From Sorangium sp025924095 (GTDB lineage: Bacteria; Myxococcota_A; Polyangia; Polyangiales; Polyangiaceae), in assembly GCF_051521505.1 (NCBI RefSeq), contig NZ_CP150356.1:2232001-2296000 (forward strand): 64,000 nucleotides of DNA, in the 5' to 3' direction. The notes below the pieces were generated by a model. It searched no databases and was not told the DNA's origin. It worked only from the letters and a program-made list of their open reading frames with translations. Position 1 is the stretch's first letter. Each line of letters begins with the position of its first letter. This document shows positions 27,705-36,191 of this stretch, in pieces. The position numbers and the translations under genes were made by a program.

Positions 27705-29759
27705 ATGAAATTCATCTGCGATAACTGCAAGGCCAAGTACCAGATCGGCGACGAGAAGGTCGCCGGCAAGATGGTGCGGATGCAGTGCCGGCGATGCGGG
27801 CACCTCATTCAGGTGAGCGCGAGCGTCACCGAGAGCTCCGTGGCGCGGGCTCTCCCGGTCGAGCCGCCGCGCGCAGCGGGCGACGACGCGCAGATCGCCC
27901 CTCCGAGCGACGAGGCGCCGGCCGGCACGCCGGCGGCGGACGCCGCCGGCGCGAGCGCCCCGAGGCCGCCGCCGGCTTCGGCCCTGGGCCACGGCGCCGC
28001 GCCGTCGCCGCCCCGACCGGCATCGCAGGCCCTCCCGCGCCCGGGGGGCGCGCCTCGACCTCCGGTCGCGCCGCGCGCCGCGCCCGGACCGGTGTCGAGC
28101 CCGCGCCCGGCGCCCGCGCCGCCGGCGCCCGCCGCGGCGCGGGCCGCCCAGCCGGCGCCCGCCGCGGCGCGGGCCGCCCAGCCGGCGCCGGCCGTAGCGC
28201 GGGCCGCCCAGCCGGCGCCCGCCGCGCGGGCGGAGCCCATGCCGCCGGCGGGGGCCGCCAGCGTGTTCACGCAATCGATGTCCAACGACCGGCCGCTCGG
28301 GAAGACGCCGGCCGCGCGCACGACGTCGAGCGAGGACTGGTACGTCGGGGTCGGCGGCGTCCCGCTCGGCCCGGTGCGGCTCGCCGTCATCCGCGAGAAG
28401 GCGCTGGCCGGCGCGGTGGACGGCGACTCGCTCGTCTGGCGCGAGGGCTTCGACGAGTGGCTGCCCCTCAAGAACTTCCCGGAGCTGCTCGAGATCGTCA
28501 CCCAGGCCCAGTCCACCCGCGTGTCCGCGCCCGCGCGCCGCACCAGCAGCACGGGCTTCTCCGTCGGCCAACAGCAGGTCCCGCCCTCGACGAAGGCGCC
28601 CTCGTCGGCGAGGGTCCCTCCGCTCGCTGCGGCCGCGCCCGCGCGCTCGGCAACGCGCGATCCGGAGCCTCCCGGCCTGAGCGAGCGGTCGTCGGTGGGC
28701 GTCGGCTCGGTCGCTGCCTTCTCCGCGGCGGGGACGCCCGCTGCGAGCGCGCCGGCCGCGTGGCCCGACGCTTCTGGGGGCGCCGCGCGGGCCCACGCCG
28801 CGGGCGCGGCGCCGATCGCGGTGCTGGCCGATCCGTTTGCGGCCGGGCCGGCGGCCCCCGTCGTCTCCGCGCCGAGATCCGAGCTGGCGCCGCCCGTCTC
28901 GGCCGACATCGCTCGCGGCGCAGGCGGCCTTTCCCTCGGCGGCTCGCCCTCGTCAACGGCCCGCGCGGGTGGCGTGACGTCGGCGCCGGCCGGTGGCCTT
29001 TCCTCCGCGGAGCCCGCCCCCCTCGTGGCCAACCCGGGCAGCCTGGTGGAGACGGTCGCGCCGAGGCGGCGCTCGGGCATGAGCCCGCTCGCCTACGCCT
29101 TCATCGCCATGGCAGCGGCGTTCGGCGGCGTCTCCGCCTATGTCCTGCTGTCGCCCAAGCCGCAGCAGGCCCCCGTGCAGGTCGTGACCCCGCCGCCGAG
29201 CCACCCGGCCGACCTGCCCACGGCCGCCCCTCCGCCGCCGCCGAGCGTCGACCCGGAGACGCCTCCGACGGCCGAGACAGCGTCTGCCAGGCCGGAGCCC
29301 GCCTCGCCCGGCAAGCCGGGCGCCGTGGCGAGCCAGCGCCCCCAGCCGGAGAAGCCTGTCGCTTCCGCGACCGCCGCTCCGCTCGACCGATCCGGGTTCG
29401 GTGCCGCGGTCCCCGGCCCGACGTCAGGGCCGGGCAGCCAGGGCGCCGGCTCCGGCTTGAGCCAGCTCTCTCAAGGGGAGATCGCCGGCGTCGTCGAGGC
29501 GAACCGGCCCAGCGTCCGGCGCCACTGCTGGCAGCCCGCCCTCGACGCGCGCGACCGCAACGCATCCACCACCGCCCGCGTCTCGGCTTCCGTGGTCATC
29601 AGCGCCTCGGGCGCCGTCCAGTCCGTCTCGGCCGGCGGCTCGGAGAAGGACTACCCCGGCCTGGCGAGCTGTATCGGCTCGCGGATCAAGTCCTGGCGGT
29701 TTCCCCCGTCCTCGGGCTCCACGCCCGTGACCATTCCGTTCGTCTTCGCCGCCCAGTGA
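27705..29759 (+). CDS. GltJ/AgmX-like protein: zinc ribbon, GYF domain, transmembrane helix, TonB-like C-terminus
   Basis: A 684-residue envelope-spanning protein with the layout of Myxococcus GltJ (AgmX), part of the focal-adhesion gliding machinery. An N-terminal zinc ribbon has ligands C5, C8, C28 and C31 (CDNCKAKYQIGDEKV, CRRC). An Ala/Pro-rich linker follows, including a 10-residue repeat. A GYF_2-type domain spans about 209-265 (DWYVGVGGVPLGPV, DSLVWREGFDEWLPL). After a second long linker comes one membrane helix (about 460-482), a Pro-rich periplasmic stretch, and a TonB/AgmX-type C-terminal domain (from about 590; IKSWRFPPSSGSTPVTIPF). No other glt/agl genes are adjacent, so a gliding role is inferred from architecture alone. 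Confidence 0.8.
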   Translation: MKFICDNCKAKYQIGDEKVAGKMVRMQCRRCGHLIQVSASVTESSVARALPVEPPRAAGDDAQIAPPSDEAPAGTPAADAAGASAPRPPPASALGHGAAPSPPRPASQALPRPGGAPRPPVAPRAAPGPVSSPRPAPAPPAPAAARAAQPAPAAARAAQPAPAVARAAQPAPAARAEPMPPAGAASVFTQSMSNDRPLGKTPAARTTSSEDWYVGVGGVPLGPVRLAVIREKALAGAVDGDSLVWREGFDEWLPLKNFPELLEIVTQAQSTRVSAPARRTSSTGFSVGQQQVPPSTKAPSSARVPPLAAAAPARSATRDPEPPGLSERSSVGVGSVAAFSAAGTPAASAPAAWPDASGGAARAHAAGAAPIAVLADPFAAGPAAPVVSAPRSELAPPVSADIARGAGGLSLGGSPSSTARAGGVTSAPAGGLSSAEPAPLVANPGSLVETVAPRRRSGMSPLAYAFIAMAAAFGGVSAYVLLSPKPQQAPVQVVTPPPSHPADLPTAAPPPPPSVDPETPPTAETASARPEPASPGKPGAVASQRPQPEKPVASATAAPLDRSGFGAAVPGPTSGPGSQGAGSGLSQLSQGEIAGVVEANRPSVRRHCWQPALDARDRNASTTARVSASVVISASGAVQSVSAGGSEKDYPGLASCIGSRIKSWRFPPSSGSTPVTIPFVFAAQ
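28121..28210 (+). repeat. Three tandem 30-base repeats inside the GltJ-like gene
   Basis: Three near-perfect copies of a 30-base unit beginning GCCGGCGCCCGCCGCGGCGC, with a partial fourth copy to 28225. They encode repeats of PAAARAAQPA in the linker between zinc ribbon and GYF domain. The unit length keeps the frame, so copy number can vary without breaking the gene. Confidence 0.85.
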
Positions 29760-29845
29760 GCACACGCTCCCCGTGGAGGGGAGGCCCACGTCGCCGGGGC
29801 GCTGCGCTTTACGCCTGCCCGGGCAGGCGGTAATCGAACGCGATC

Positions 29846-30250
29846 ATGGCAGAGCGCAAAGTCCGAATCCTCGTGGCGAAGCCCGGCCTGGACGGCCACG
29901 ACCGCGGCGCCAAGGTCGTCGCCCGGGCGCTCCGCGATGCGGGCTTCGAGGTGATCTACACGGGCTTGCACCAGACCCCCGACATGATCGCCTCTGCCGC
30001 CGTGCAGGAGGACGTCGACGCCGTGGGGCTGTCGATCATGTCCGGAGCGCACAACACCCTCTTCCCCGCCGTCCTCGAGGCCCTCCGCAAGCACGGCGCC
30101 GAGGACATCGTTGTGTTCGGCGGGGGCATCATCCCGGACGAGGACATCGCGCGCCTCCAGGACGCCGGCGTGAAGGGCGTCTTCACCCCCGGGACCACCC
30201 TGAAGAGCATCGTGGAGTGGGTCCAGACCCACGTGACCCCCCACGGCTGA
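29846..30250 (+). CDS. Cobalamin (B12)-binding domain protein, methylmalonyl-CoA mutase small-domain type
   Basis: A 134-residue protein equivalent to the C-terminal B12-binding domain of methylmalonyl-CoA mutases. The cobalamin-ligand motif is intact (GLDGHDRGAK, with DxHxxG), as are VGLSIMSGAHNTLFP and the VFGGGIIPDEDI and GVFTPGTT segments that embrace the corrin tail. Stand-alone copies are the small subunit of two-subunit mutases of the archaeal/methylmalonyl-CoA or isobutyryl-CoA type; no large subunit lies nearby. The ATG at 29846 is 86 bases after the GltJ-like gene. Confidence 0.9.
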   Translation: MAERKVRILVAKPGLDGHDRGAKVVARALRDAGFEVIYTGLHQTPDMIASAAVQEDVDAVGLSIMSGAHNTLFPAVLEALRKHGAEDIVVFGGGIIPDEDIARLQDAGVKGVFTPGTTLKSIVEWVQTHVTPHG

Positions 30251-30548
30251 CCGCCGCGCCGGCGCGCGTCCCCACTCTCCCCCACCGCGCGCGCCCCCAC
30301 TCTCCTCCACCGCACGACTCCCCGCCGGACCTCCTCCCGGGCAACCGGCTCGCTGAGCCCGTCCGGTAATCCGGCGTAGACCCGCCTGTCAGGGCGCGAC
30401 GTCATGCGCCCAGGGCGGCGATCCGCCTCGCTTCCTTTCCGCCTTGCCAGCGTCCGCCTGCGGCGGTCGCGCAACCCTCCGAGCGGCCCCCCACTTCCTC
30501 CCACGGACCTGGGTCTGCCAGCGGATCGCGAGAATTCTCGCTGTTTTG

Positions 30549-30590
30549 TGGGGTATTACCTTGGGGGTAGGTGTCCTACATAGGTGGTGG
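30549..30590 (+). promoter_or_regulatory. G-rich repeats upstream of mraZ, candidate MraZ-binding region
   Basis: TGGGG at 30549 and TGGGGG at 30562, followed by TAGGTG at 30568 and TAGGTGG at 30581, form an irregular set of G-rich repeats just upstream of the -35 box. MraZ in other bacteria binds spaced TGGG-type repeats before its own gene. Spacing here (13 bases) differs from the 10-base spacing known in E. coli, so this is tentative. Confidence 0.35.
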
Positions 30591-30616
30591 ATGAGGTCCA
30601 GAAATCTCCCAAACTG

Positions 30617-30645
30617 TTGACACTCGGCACCTCCCTCCGTAGCGT
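30617..30645 (+). promoter_or_regulatory. Sigma-70-type promoter of the dcw cluster
   Basis: A consensus TTGACA (30617-30622), a 17-base spacer and TAGCGT (30640-30645). Transcription would begin near 30,652, about 105 bases before the mraZ ATG. It is the only good promoter ahead of a run of genes that overlap through to ftsQ. Confidence 0.6.
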
Positions 30646-30756
30646 GGCGGAGCTTCGTGGGAAGAAGTGGCAGAGAATGTCACGACGCGGCGTGCACCCG
30701 GTGGAGCAACGCGGCGCCAAGCCCTCGGCGGGACAGGCCAGCCGGAGCTGGGGTCG

Positions 30757-31215
30757 ATGAGCACGATGTTTCGCGGTCACTTCGAGCACGCGATCGACGC
30801 GAAGGGGCGCACGAGCCTCCCTTCGCGCTTTCGCGATGTGCTCGCGGCCGCGAACGACCTGCGCATGGTCATCACCCCGGCCCTCTTCGACCCCTGTCTG
30901 CACGCGTATCCGATGAAGGCCTGGGAGGAGCTGGAGGCTAAAATTGCAGCGTTGCCGCAATTCGATTCCAACGTGGTCGCATTCCGGCGTCGCTACCTCT
31001 CCGCGGCTGTCGAGTGCGACCTCGACAAGCAGGGCCGGATCCTCATCCCGCCGTCGCTCCGCGAGCACGCGAGCCTCACGAAGGACGTGCTGTGGGCGGG
31101 GATGGGACAGACGATCGAGCTCTGGTCGACGGAGCGGTGGAAGGCCGCTCAGCAGATGAACGAGGTCGAGCTTCAGAGCTTCAAGACAGCAATCGCGGAG
31201 CAGTTCCGCCTATGA
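30757..31215 (+). CDS. mraZ: Transcriptional regulator MraZ
   Basis: DNA-binding regulator at the head of division/cell-wall clusters. Two AbrB-like halves are visible: MFRGHFEHAIDAKGRTSLPSRF (first) and YLSAAVECDLDKQGRILIPPSLR (second), each with the DxxGR[TI] motif. From ATG 30757 it has 152 residues, close to the family size; the third codon also offers an ATG (30766). A GTG at 30667 would add a 30-residue tail not seen in the family. The stop overlaps the rsmH ATG (ATGA). Confidence 0.93.
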   Translation: MSTMFRGHFEHAIDAKGRTSLPSRFRDVLAAANDLRMVITPALFDPCLHAYPMKAWEELEAKIAALPQFDSNVVAFRRRYLSAAVECDLDKQGRILIPPSLREHASLTKDVLWAGMGQTIELWSTERWKAAQQMNEVELQSFKTAIAEQFRL

Positions 31216-32156
31216 ACGTCGTCAATGTAGTCCCCATGCACCTGCCCCCTCCGCCGCCGCGCCCGCGCGGCGAGCAGCACGTCTCCGTCCTCGGCCGCGA
31301 GGTGCTCGCCGCCCTCTCGCCGGTCAGCCAGGGCGTCTACGTCGACGCGACGCTCGGCGCCGGCGGCCACACCGCGACGATCCTCGAGACGCCCGGCACC
31401 CGGGTCATCGGGATCGATCGCGACGAGCGCGCCCTCGCCATCGCGCGCGCCCGGCTCGCCCGGATGGGGGAGCGGGTGACTTACGTTCACGGCGCGTTCT
31501 CCGAGATCGAGCGGCACCTCGCCGCCCTCGGCGTCCCGCAGGTGGACGGGCTCGTGGCCGACATCGGCCTGAGCTCCATGCAGCTCGACGACCCGGCCCG
31601 CGGCATGAGCTTCCGCGCCGAGGGGCCGCTCGACATGCGGATGGACCCGAGCCGCGGCGAGACGGCGCTCGAGCTCATCGAGCGGCTCAGCGACGAGGAG
31701 CTCGCGGACCTCATCTACCGCTACGGCGAGGAGCGCCGCAGCCGGCGGGTCGCCCGCTGTATCAAGCAGGCGGCCGAGAGCGGCGAGCTCGAGACGACGC
31801 TCGACCTGCGGCGGGCCGTGGTGCGCGCGGTCGGGCCGGCGCGCATCGGCGGCGTCGATCCGGCGACGCGCACGTTCCAGGCGCTGCGCATCGCCGTGAA
31901 CGGAGAGCTCGACGAGCTGGAGGCGCTGCTCGAGGCGGCGCCCAGGATCATCGCGCCTGGCGGCGTGCTCGCCGTGATCTCGTTCCACTCGCTCGAGGAC
32001 CGCATCGTCAAGCGCGCGCTGCGCGAGCCCGAGGTCTGGCAGCCGCTCACGAAGAAGCCGGTGACCGCGGGCGACGACGAGATCGCCGACAACCCGAGGG
32101 CCCGCAGCGCGAAGCTCCGCGCCGCGCAACGGGTCTGCGGCGAGGCGCTCGCGTGA
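31212..32156 (+). CDS. rsmH: 16S rRNA (cytosine-1402-N4)-methyltransferase
   Basis: SAM-dependent methyltransferase (formerly MraW) modifying C1402 in the ribosomal P site. 314 residues with VSVLGREVLAAL, the SAM loop YVDATLGAGGHTATIL, GIDRDERAL, VDGLVADIGLSSMQLD, DMRMDPSRGETA, QALRIAVNGELDEL and the FHSLEDRIVKRAL block. A short Pro/Arg-rich N-terminus precedes the domain. The start overlaps mraZ and the stop overlaps the ftsL GTG, so translation is probably coupled. Confidence 0.95.
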   Translation: MNVVNVVPMHLPPPPPRPRGEQHVSVLGREVLAALSPVSQGVYVDATLGAGGHTATILETPGTRVIGIDRDERALAIARARLARMGERVTYVHGAFSEIERHLAALGVPQVDGLVADIGLSSMQLDDPARGMSFRAEGPLDMRMDPSRGETALELIERLSDEELADLIYRYGEERRSRRVARCIKQAAESGELETTLDLRRAVVRAVGPARIGGVDPATRTFQALRIAVNGELDELEALLEAAPRIIAPGGVLAVISFHSLEDRIVKRALREPEVWQPLTKKPVTAGDDEIADNPRARSAKLRAAQRVCGEALA

Positions 32157-32506
32157 CGCAGCAGCGCCCGTTCCTCGTGCTCTGGACGCTCGCGGTGGCC
32201 GCGACGGTGGCGGCGTTCGTCGTGCACCTGGCCCTGCGGGGGCGCACGGTCGACCTCGGCTACCGGCTCGGTCGGGCGCGCGCCGAGCAGGCGCGGCTGC
32301 GCGAGGTCAAGCGGGTGCTCTCGCTCGAGGCGGCCAGCTACGAGACGCCGCAGCGCGTGGAGATGGTCGCCCGCTCGCTGCTCGGCATGACGCCGCCCCC
32401 GTCCGAGCGGATCATCCCGGTGCGGGGCTACACGGCGCCGCCCGAGCGCGATCCGACGAGCGGGGAGGCCGGCAGCGCGCCGCCGAGCGGGGGGCGCCGG
32501 GAATGA
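32153..32506 (+). CDS. ftsL: Cell division protein FtsL (putative)
   Basis: A 117-residue bitopic protein: very short cytoplasmic N-terminus, one membrane helix (about 7-29), then a heptad-like helical segment (YRLGRARAEQARLREVKRVL) and PQRVEMVARSLLGM. FtsL sequences diverge strongly, so the call rests on size, topology, coiled-coil character and its exact place between rsmH and ftsI. The Pro-rich tail of 35 residues is extra. The GTG start overlaps rsmH and the stop overlaps ftsI. Confidence 0.8.
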   Translation: MTQQRPFLVLWTLAVAATVAAFVVHLALRGRTVDLGYRLGRARAEQARLREVKRVLSLEAASYETPQRVEMVARSLLGMTPPPSERIIPVRGYTAPPERDPTSGEAGSAPPSGGRRE

Positions 32507-34590
32507 GGAACCTCGACCCCCGGCGCGCGCGGTGGATCCGCATCCGCATGGGGCTGCTCTGCGGCCTGATGGCGCTCGGCCTGGGCGGCGTCGTGAACGG
32601 CGCCTACCGCATCGAGGTCGAGGACGGCGACGCGTGGTACGACCTCGCGGAGCGGCAGCGCCAGCGGCGGCTCCACATCACGCCGAAGCGCGGCACCATC
32701 TACGACCGGAACGGCGCGCCGCTCGCGGAGAGCGTGGAGGTGCCCAGCGTCTCCGTCGACGCGGTCGAGATGCTCCGCGGCGTCGACGAGCAGTACATCC
32801 CGATGCGGATCCAGCAGTACGCCGAGCGCATCGCGCAGGCGCTCTCGCTGCCGGCCGAGGACGTCGTGGAGAAGCTCAGCCGGCGGCGCCGCTTCGCCTG
32901 GCTCAAGCGCCGCGTCTCGGAGCAGGAGGTCGAGCGCGTCCGCGCGCTCGGGGACCGGACGCAGCGCTACCCGGTGCGCGGGCTCGTGATCGAGGGCGAG
33001 GGGCGCCGCTTCTACCCGAACCGCGAGCTCGCCGGCCCGCTGCTCGGCTTCGTCGCCACCGACGGCGAGGGCAAGGAGGGGATCGAGCTCAGCCTGGAGC
33101 ACGAGCTCCGCGGCAACGCATCGGAGGTGCGCGGGCTCCGGGATCGCTCGGGCCGGCTCATCTTCTCCGAGGGGATCGAGGACGAGCAGGCGCTCGCCGG
33201 GCACAACGTCCACCTCACGATCGACAAGGGCATCCAGTTCACCGCCGAGCGCGAGCTCGAGGCGGCGATGAAGACCTACGAGGCGATCGGCGGCTCGATC
33301 GTGGTCGTCAACCCCGAGAACGGCGAGGTCCTCGCCATGGCGAGCTCCCCGGGGTTCAACCCGAACGACTACTCGCAGAGCGATCCGGGGTCGCGGCGCA
33401 ACCGCTGCGTCGTCGATCGCTTCGAGCCCGGCTCCACGGTGAAGATGTTCGCCATCGCGAGCGCGCTCGCGGCGAAGAGCGTCGCCCCCAGCGCGACCAT
33501 CTACTGCGAGGAGGGGAACATGGCGATCGACAACGTCGTGATCCACGACACGCACGTGCACAAGTGGCTGACGCTGCCGCAGATCCTCAGCCAGTCGTCC
33601 AACATCGGCACGGCGAAGATCGCGCTCGGGCTCGGCGAGCAGCGGCTCTACGAGGGCCTCCGCCGGTTCGGCTTCGGGGACCTGACCGGCGTGCCGCTGC
33701 CGGGCGAGTCCGTGGGCGTGCTCCGGCCGCGCGGCCGCCCCTGGGTGCAGGTCGAGACGGCGTCGGCCGCGTTCGGCCAGGGGATCAGCGTGACCACGCT
33801 GCAGCTCGCCATGGCCGCGGCGGCGATCGCCAACCGCGGGCGGCTGCTCGAGCCCATCCTGATCAAGCGGATCACCGACGGCACAGGCGTCACGCTGTCG
33901 GAGCCGTCGCCGCGCGTGCGCCGCGACGCGGTCCCCTCGTCGATCGCGCGGATGGTGTCGGAGATGCTCGTCGCGGTGACGGAGGGCGACGGGACCGGCG
34001 TCGAGGCGGCCATCCCGGGCTTCCGCGTCGCGGGCAAGACGGGCACGGCGCAGAAGATCGATCCCGCGACGGGCAAGTACACGGACACCCACTACGTGGC
34101 GTCCTTCGTCGGGTTCGTCCCGGCCGAGCGGCCGCGGCTCGCCATCGCGGTGGTGCTGGACGAGCCCCTGGGCGGCACCTACGGCGGCGGCTCGGTCGCG
34201 GCGCCCGTCTTCCGGCGGATCGGCGAGATGGCGCTGCGCTACCTGGGCGTTACCCCGCGCGGGAGCGTGCCGATGAAGCTGTCGGAGGTCGCCGAGCAGT
34301 CGGGCGAGGACATCGCGGCGAACACCTACCAGGTGCTGAGCGAGGCGCGCGCCGCGGCGGCGCCGATCTCGACGGGGGTGGTCACGCCGTCGGCGCCGCT
34401 CAAGACGGGGGAGCTGCGCGTCCCCGATCTCACCGGCCTGCCGCAGCGCGAGGCGGTGAGGAGCGCCGCGACGCTCGGGCTCGACCCGAGCGTCGAGGGC
34501 ACGGGGAGGCTCACGCGCCAGGAGCCCCCGCCCGGGACCGTGCTGCCCAAGGGATCGCCCCTGAAGCTGATCTTCGAGCCCCCCACATGA
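32503..34590 (+). CDS. ftsI: Septal peptidoglycan transpeptidase FtsI (PBP3) with C-terminal PASTA domain
   Basis: Class B penicillin-binding protein that cross-links septal peptidoglycan. 695 residues: a membrane anchor (about 15-35), a dimerisation/pedestal domain starting RGTIYDRNGAPLA, then the transpeptidase with nucleophile S311 in GSTVK, SSN in LSQSSNIG, and KTG in VAGKTGTAQK. A single PASTA-like domain ends the protein (RVPDLTGLPQREAV ... PPPGTVLPKGS), which E. coli FtsI lacks. ATGA junctions on both sides place it firmly in the cluster. Confidence 0.95.
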   Translation: MRNLDPRRARWIRIRMGLLCGLMALGLGGVVNGAYRIEVEDGDAWYDLAERQRQRRLHITPKRGTIYDRNGAPLAESVEVPSVSVDAVEMLRGVDEQYIPMRIQQYAERIAQALSLPAEDVVEKLSRRRRFAWLKRRVSEQEVERVRALGDRTQRYPVRGLVIEGEGRRFYPNRELAGPLLGFVATDGEGKEGIELSLEHELRGNASEVRGLRDRSGRLIFSEGIEDEQALAGHNVHLTIDKGIQFTAERELEAAMKTYEAIGGSIVVVNPENGEVLAMASSPGFNPNDYSQSDPGSRRNRCVVDRFEPGSTVKMFAIASALAAKSVAPSATIYCEEGNMAIDNVVIHDTHVHKWLTLPQILSQSSNIGTAKIALGLGEQRLYEGLRRFGFGDLTGVPLPGESVGVLRPRGRPWVQVETASAAFGQGISVTTLQLAMAAAAIANRGRLLEPILIKRITDGTGVTLSEPSPRVRRDAVPSSIARMVSEMLVAVTEGDGTGVEAAIPGFRVAGKTGTAQKIDPATGKYTDTHYVASFVGFVPAERPRLAIAVVLDEPLGGTYGGGSVAAPVFRRIGEMALRYLGVTPRGSVPMKLSEVAEQSGEDIAANTYQVLSEARAAAAPISTGVVTPSAPLKTGELRVPDLTGLPQREAVRSAATLGLDPSVEGTGRLTRQEPPPGTVLPKGSPLKLIFEPPT

Positions 34591-36191
34591 CAGGGCGCGA
34601 TCCCAGCGAGGCCGGCGTGGCCGAGGTCGAGCTCGCGCTTCGTCTCGGCGATGTGTTGCGCGAGATCCCGGGCGCCGCGCTCTCTCCCGCCGGCGCCGCG
34701 GACCTGCTCGTGACGGGCGTGCACCTCGACTCGCGCAAGGTGGGGCAGGGGGACATCTTCGTCGCGCGCGCGGGCGCGCGGGTGCACGGCGAGCACTTCA
34801 TCCCCGAGGCCGTCGCGCGCGGCGCGCGGGCGGTCATCCTCGCGCGCGGGAGCACGGCCGACACGCTCGGCGCCGCCCGCGTCGAGGTGTCCGACGTGCC
34901 GCTCGCGCTCGCCCTGGCGGCCGCGGTGGCCTACGGGCACCCGGCCTTCACGCTCGAGGTCGTCGGCATCACCGGCACGAACGGCAAGACGACGACGGCC
35001 CACCTCGTGCAGACCTGCATCGATCGGTGCGGCGGTCGGGCCGGGATCGTCGGGACGCTCGGCTACCGCTTCGGCGATCTCGACGTCCACGCCTCGCACA
35101 CGAGCCCCGAGGCCGACGAGCTCGCGCGCGTCGCCGCCGCGATGGTCGACCGCGGCGCGACGCACCTCGCGATGGAGGTCTCGTCGATCGCGCTCGCCGC
35201 GAAGCGCGTCGACGCGGTCCGCTTCCGGATCGCGGTCTTCACGAACCTCACCCAGGATCACCTCGATTACCACGGCACGATGGAGGCGTACGCGGAGGCG
35301 AAGGCGCGCCTGTTCGTGGATCTCGGCCCCGGCGCCGCGGTCATCAACGTCGACGATCCGTTCGGGAGGCAGCTCGTCCAGAGGATCGCCCCGGGCGGGC
35401 TCTCGCGTCCGGCGGCGGCGACGCTCGCGCGGTACTCGACGGAGGTGGGCGCCGGCCCGGACGCGGCGGAGATCGCCCCCGTCGAGCTCGCGCACGACGC
35501 GCGCGGCATCTTCCTCCGCGCCCGCACGCCCGCCGGCGAGGTCACCATCCGCTCCCACCTGCTCGGCGCGTACAACGTGTCGAACCTGCTGGCGGCCCTC
35601 GCCGTGGCCTACCTGCTCGGGTTCGACGTCGACGACGCCGCCGCGGCGCTCTCGTCGCCGATCCAGGTCGCGGGCCGCATGGAGCGCTGCGACACGCCGG
35701 GCGTCGACGAGGTGATCGTGCTCGTCGACTATGCCCACACGCCGGACGCGCTCGCCCGCGTGCTCGCGAGCGTCCGCGCCCTCGGCGGCGGGCGCATCTG
35801 CTGCGTCTTCGGGTGCGGCGGCGACCGCGATCCGCTGAAGCGGCCGCGGATGGGCGAGGCGGTCAGCCTCGCCGCCGACGTCGCCATCGTGACCAACGAC
35901 AACCCGCGGAGCGAGGATCCGCGCGCGATCGCCGGCGCCATCCTGCCGGGCCTCTCCGCCGGGCGCGCGCGCGTCGTCGTCGAGCTCGATCGAGCGCGCG
36001 CGATTGAGCGCGCGGTGCTCGACGCCGAGCCCGGGGATCTGGTCCTCATCGCGGGCAAGGGCCACGAGCCGTACCAGATCATCGGCGATGTCACGCTGCC
36101 GTTCGACGACCGCGACGAGGCGCGCCGCGCGCTCGCCGCCCGCCGCGCTCGGGTCCAGGCCGAGCGGCAGCCGCACGGAGGTGCGGGATGA
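34587..36191 (+). CDS. murE: UDP-MurNAc-tripeptide ligase MurE (meso-diaminopimelate-adding type)
   Basis: Cytosolic ATP-dependent ligase adding the third stem residue. 534 residues from the ATG at 34587, which overlaps the ftsI stop. Motifs: VHLDSRKVGQGDIFVA, the P-loop GITGTNGKTTT, MEVSSIALA, TNLTQDHLDYHGT, and DNPRSEDP. The DNPR motif indicates meso-diaminopimelate rather than lysine. The C-terminal AGKGHEPYQII block is also typical. In many bacteria murF follows; here mraY follows directly (ATGA overlap). Confidence 0.95.
   Translation: MTGRDPSEAGVAEVELALRLGDVLREIPGAALSPAGAADLLVTGVHLDSRKVGQGDIFVARAGARVHGEHFIPEAVARGARAVILARGSTADTLGAARVEVSDVPLALALAAAVAYGHPAFTLEVVGITGTNGKTTTAHLVQTCIDRCGGRAGIVGTLGYRFGDLDVHASHTSPEADELARVAAAMVDRGATHLAMEVSSIALAAKRVDAVRFRIAVFTNLTQDHLDYHGTMEAYAEAKARLFVDLGPGAAVINVDDPFGRQLVQRIAPGGLSRPAAATLARYSTEVGAGPDAAEIAPVELAHDARGIFLRARTPAGEVTIRSHLLGAYNVSNLLAALAVAYLLGFDVDDAAAALSSPIQVAGRMERCDTPGVDEVIVLVDYAHTPDALARVLASVRALGGGRICCVFGCGGDRDPLKRPRMGEAVSLAADVAIVTNDNPRSEDPRAIAGAILPGLSAGRARVVVELDRARAIERAVLDAEPGDLVLIAGKGHEPYQIIGDVTLPFDDRDEARRALAARRARVQAERQPHGGAG

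Larger units (their letters stand above)
30251..30756. other. Non-coding region upstream of the dcw cluster
   Basis: About 500 bases without a supported gene. The first 290 bases are C/G-rich and unremarkable. From about 30,540 the composition shifts and the region holds G-rich direct repeats and a good promoter for mraZ. The frame of mraZ is open upstream to a GTG at 30667, but that part is not MraZ-like. Confidence 0.55.
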
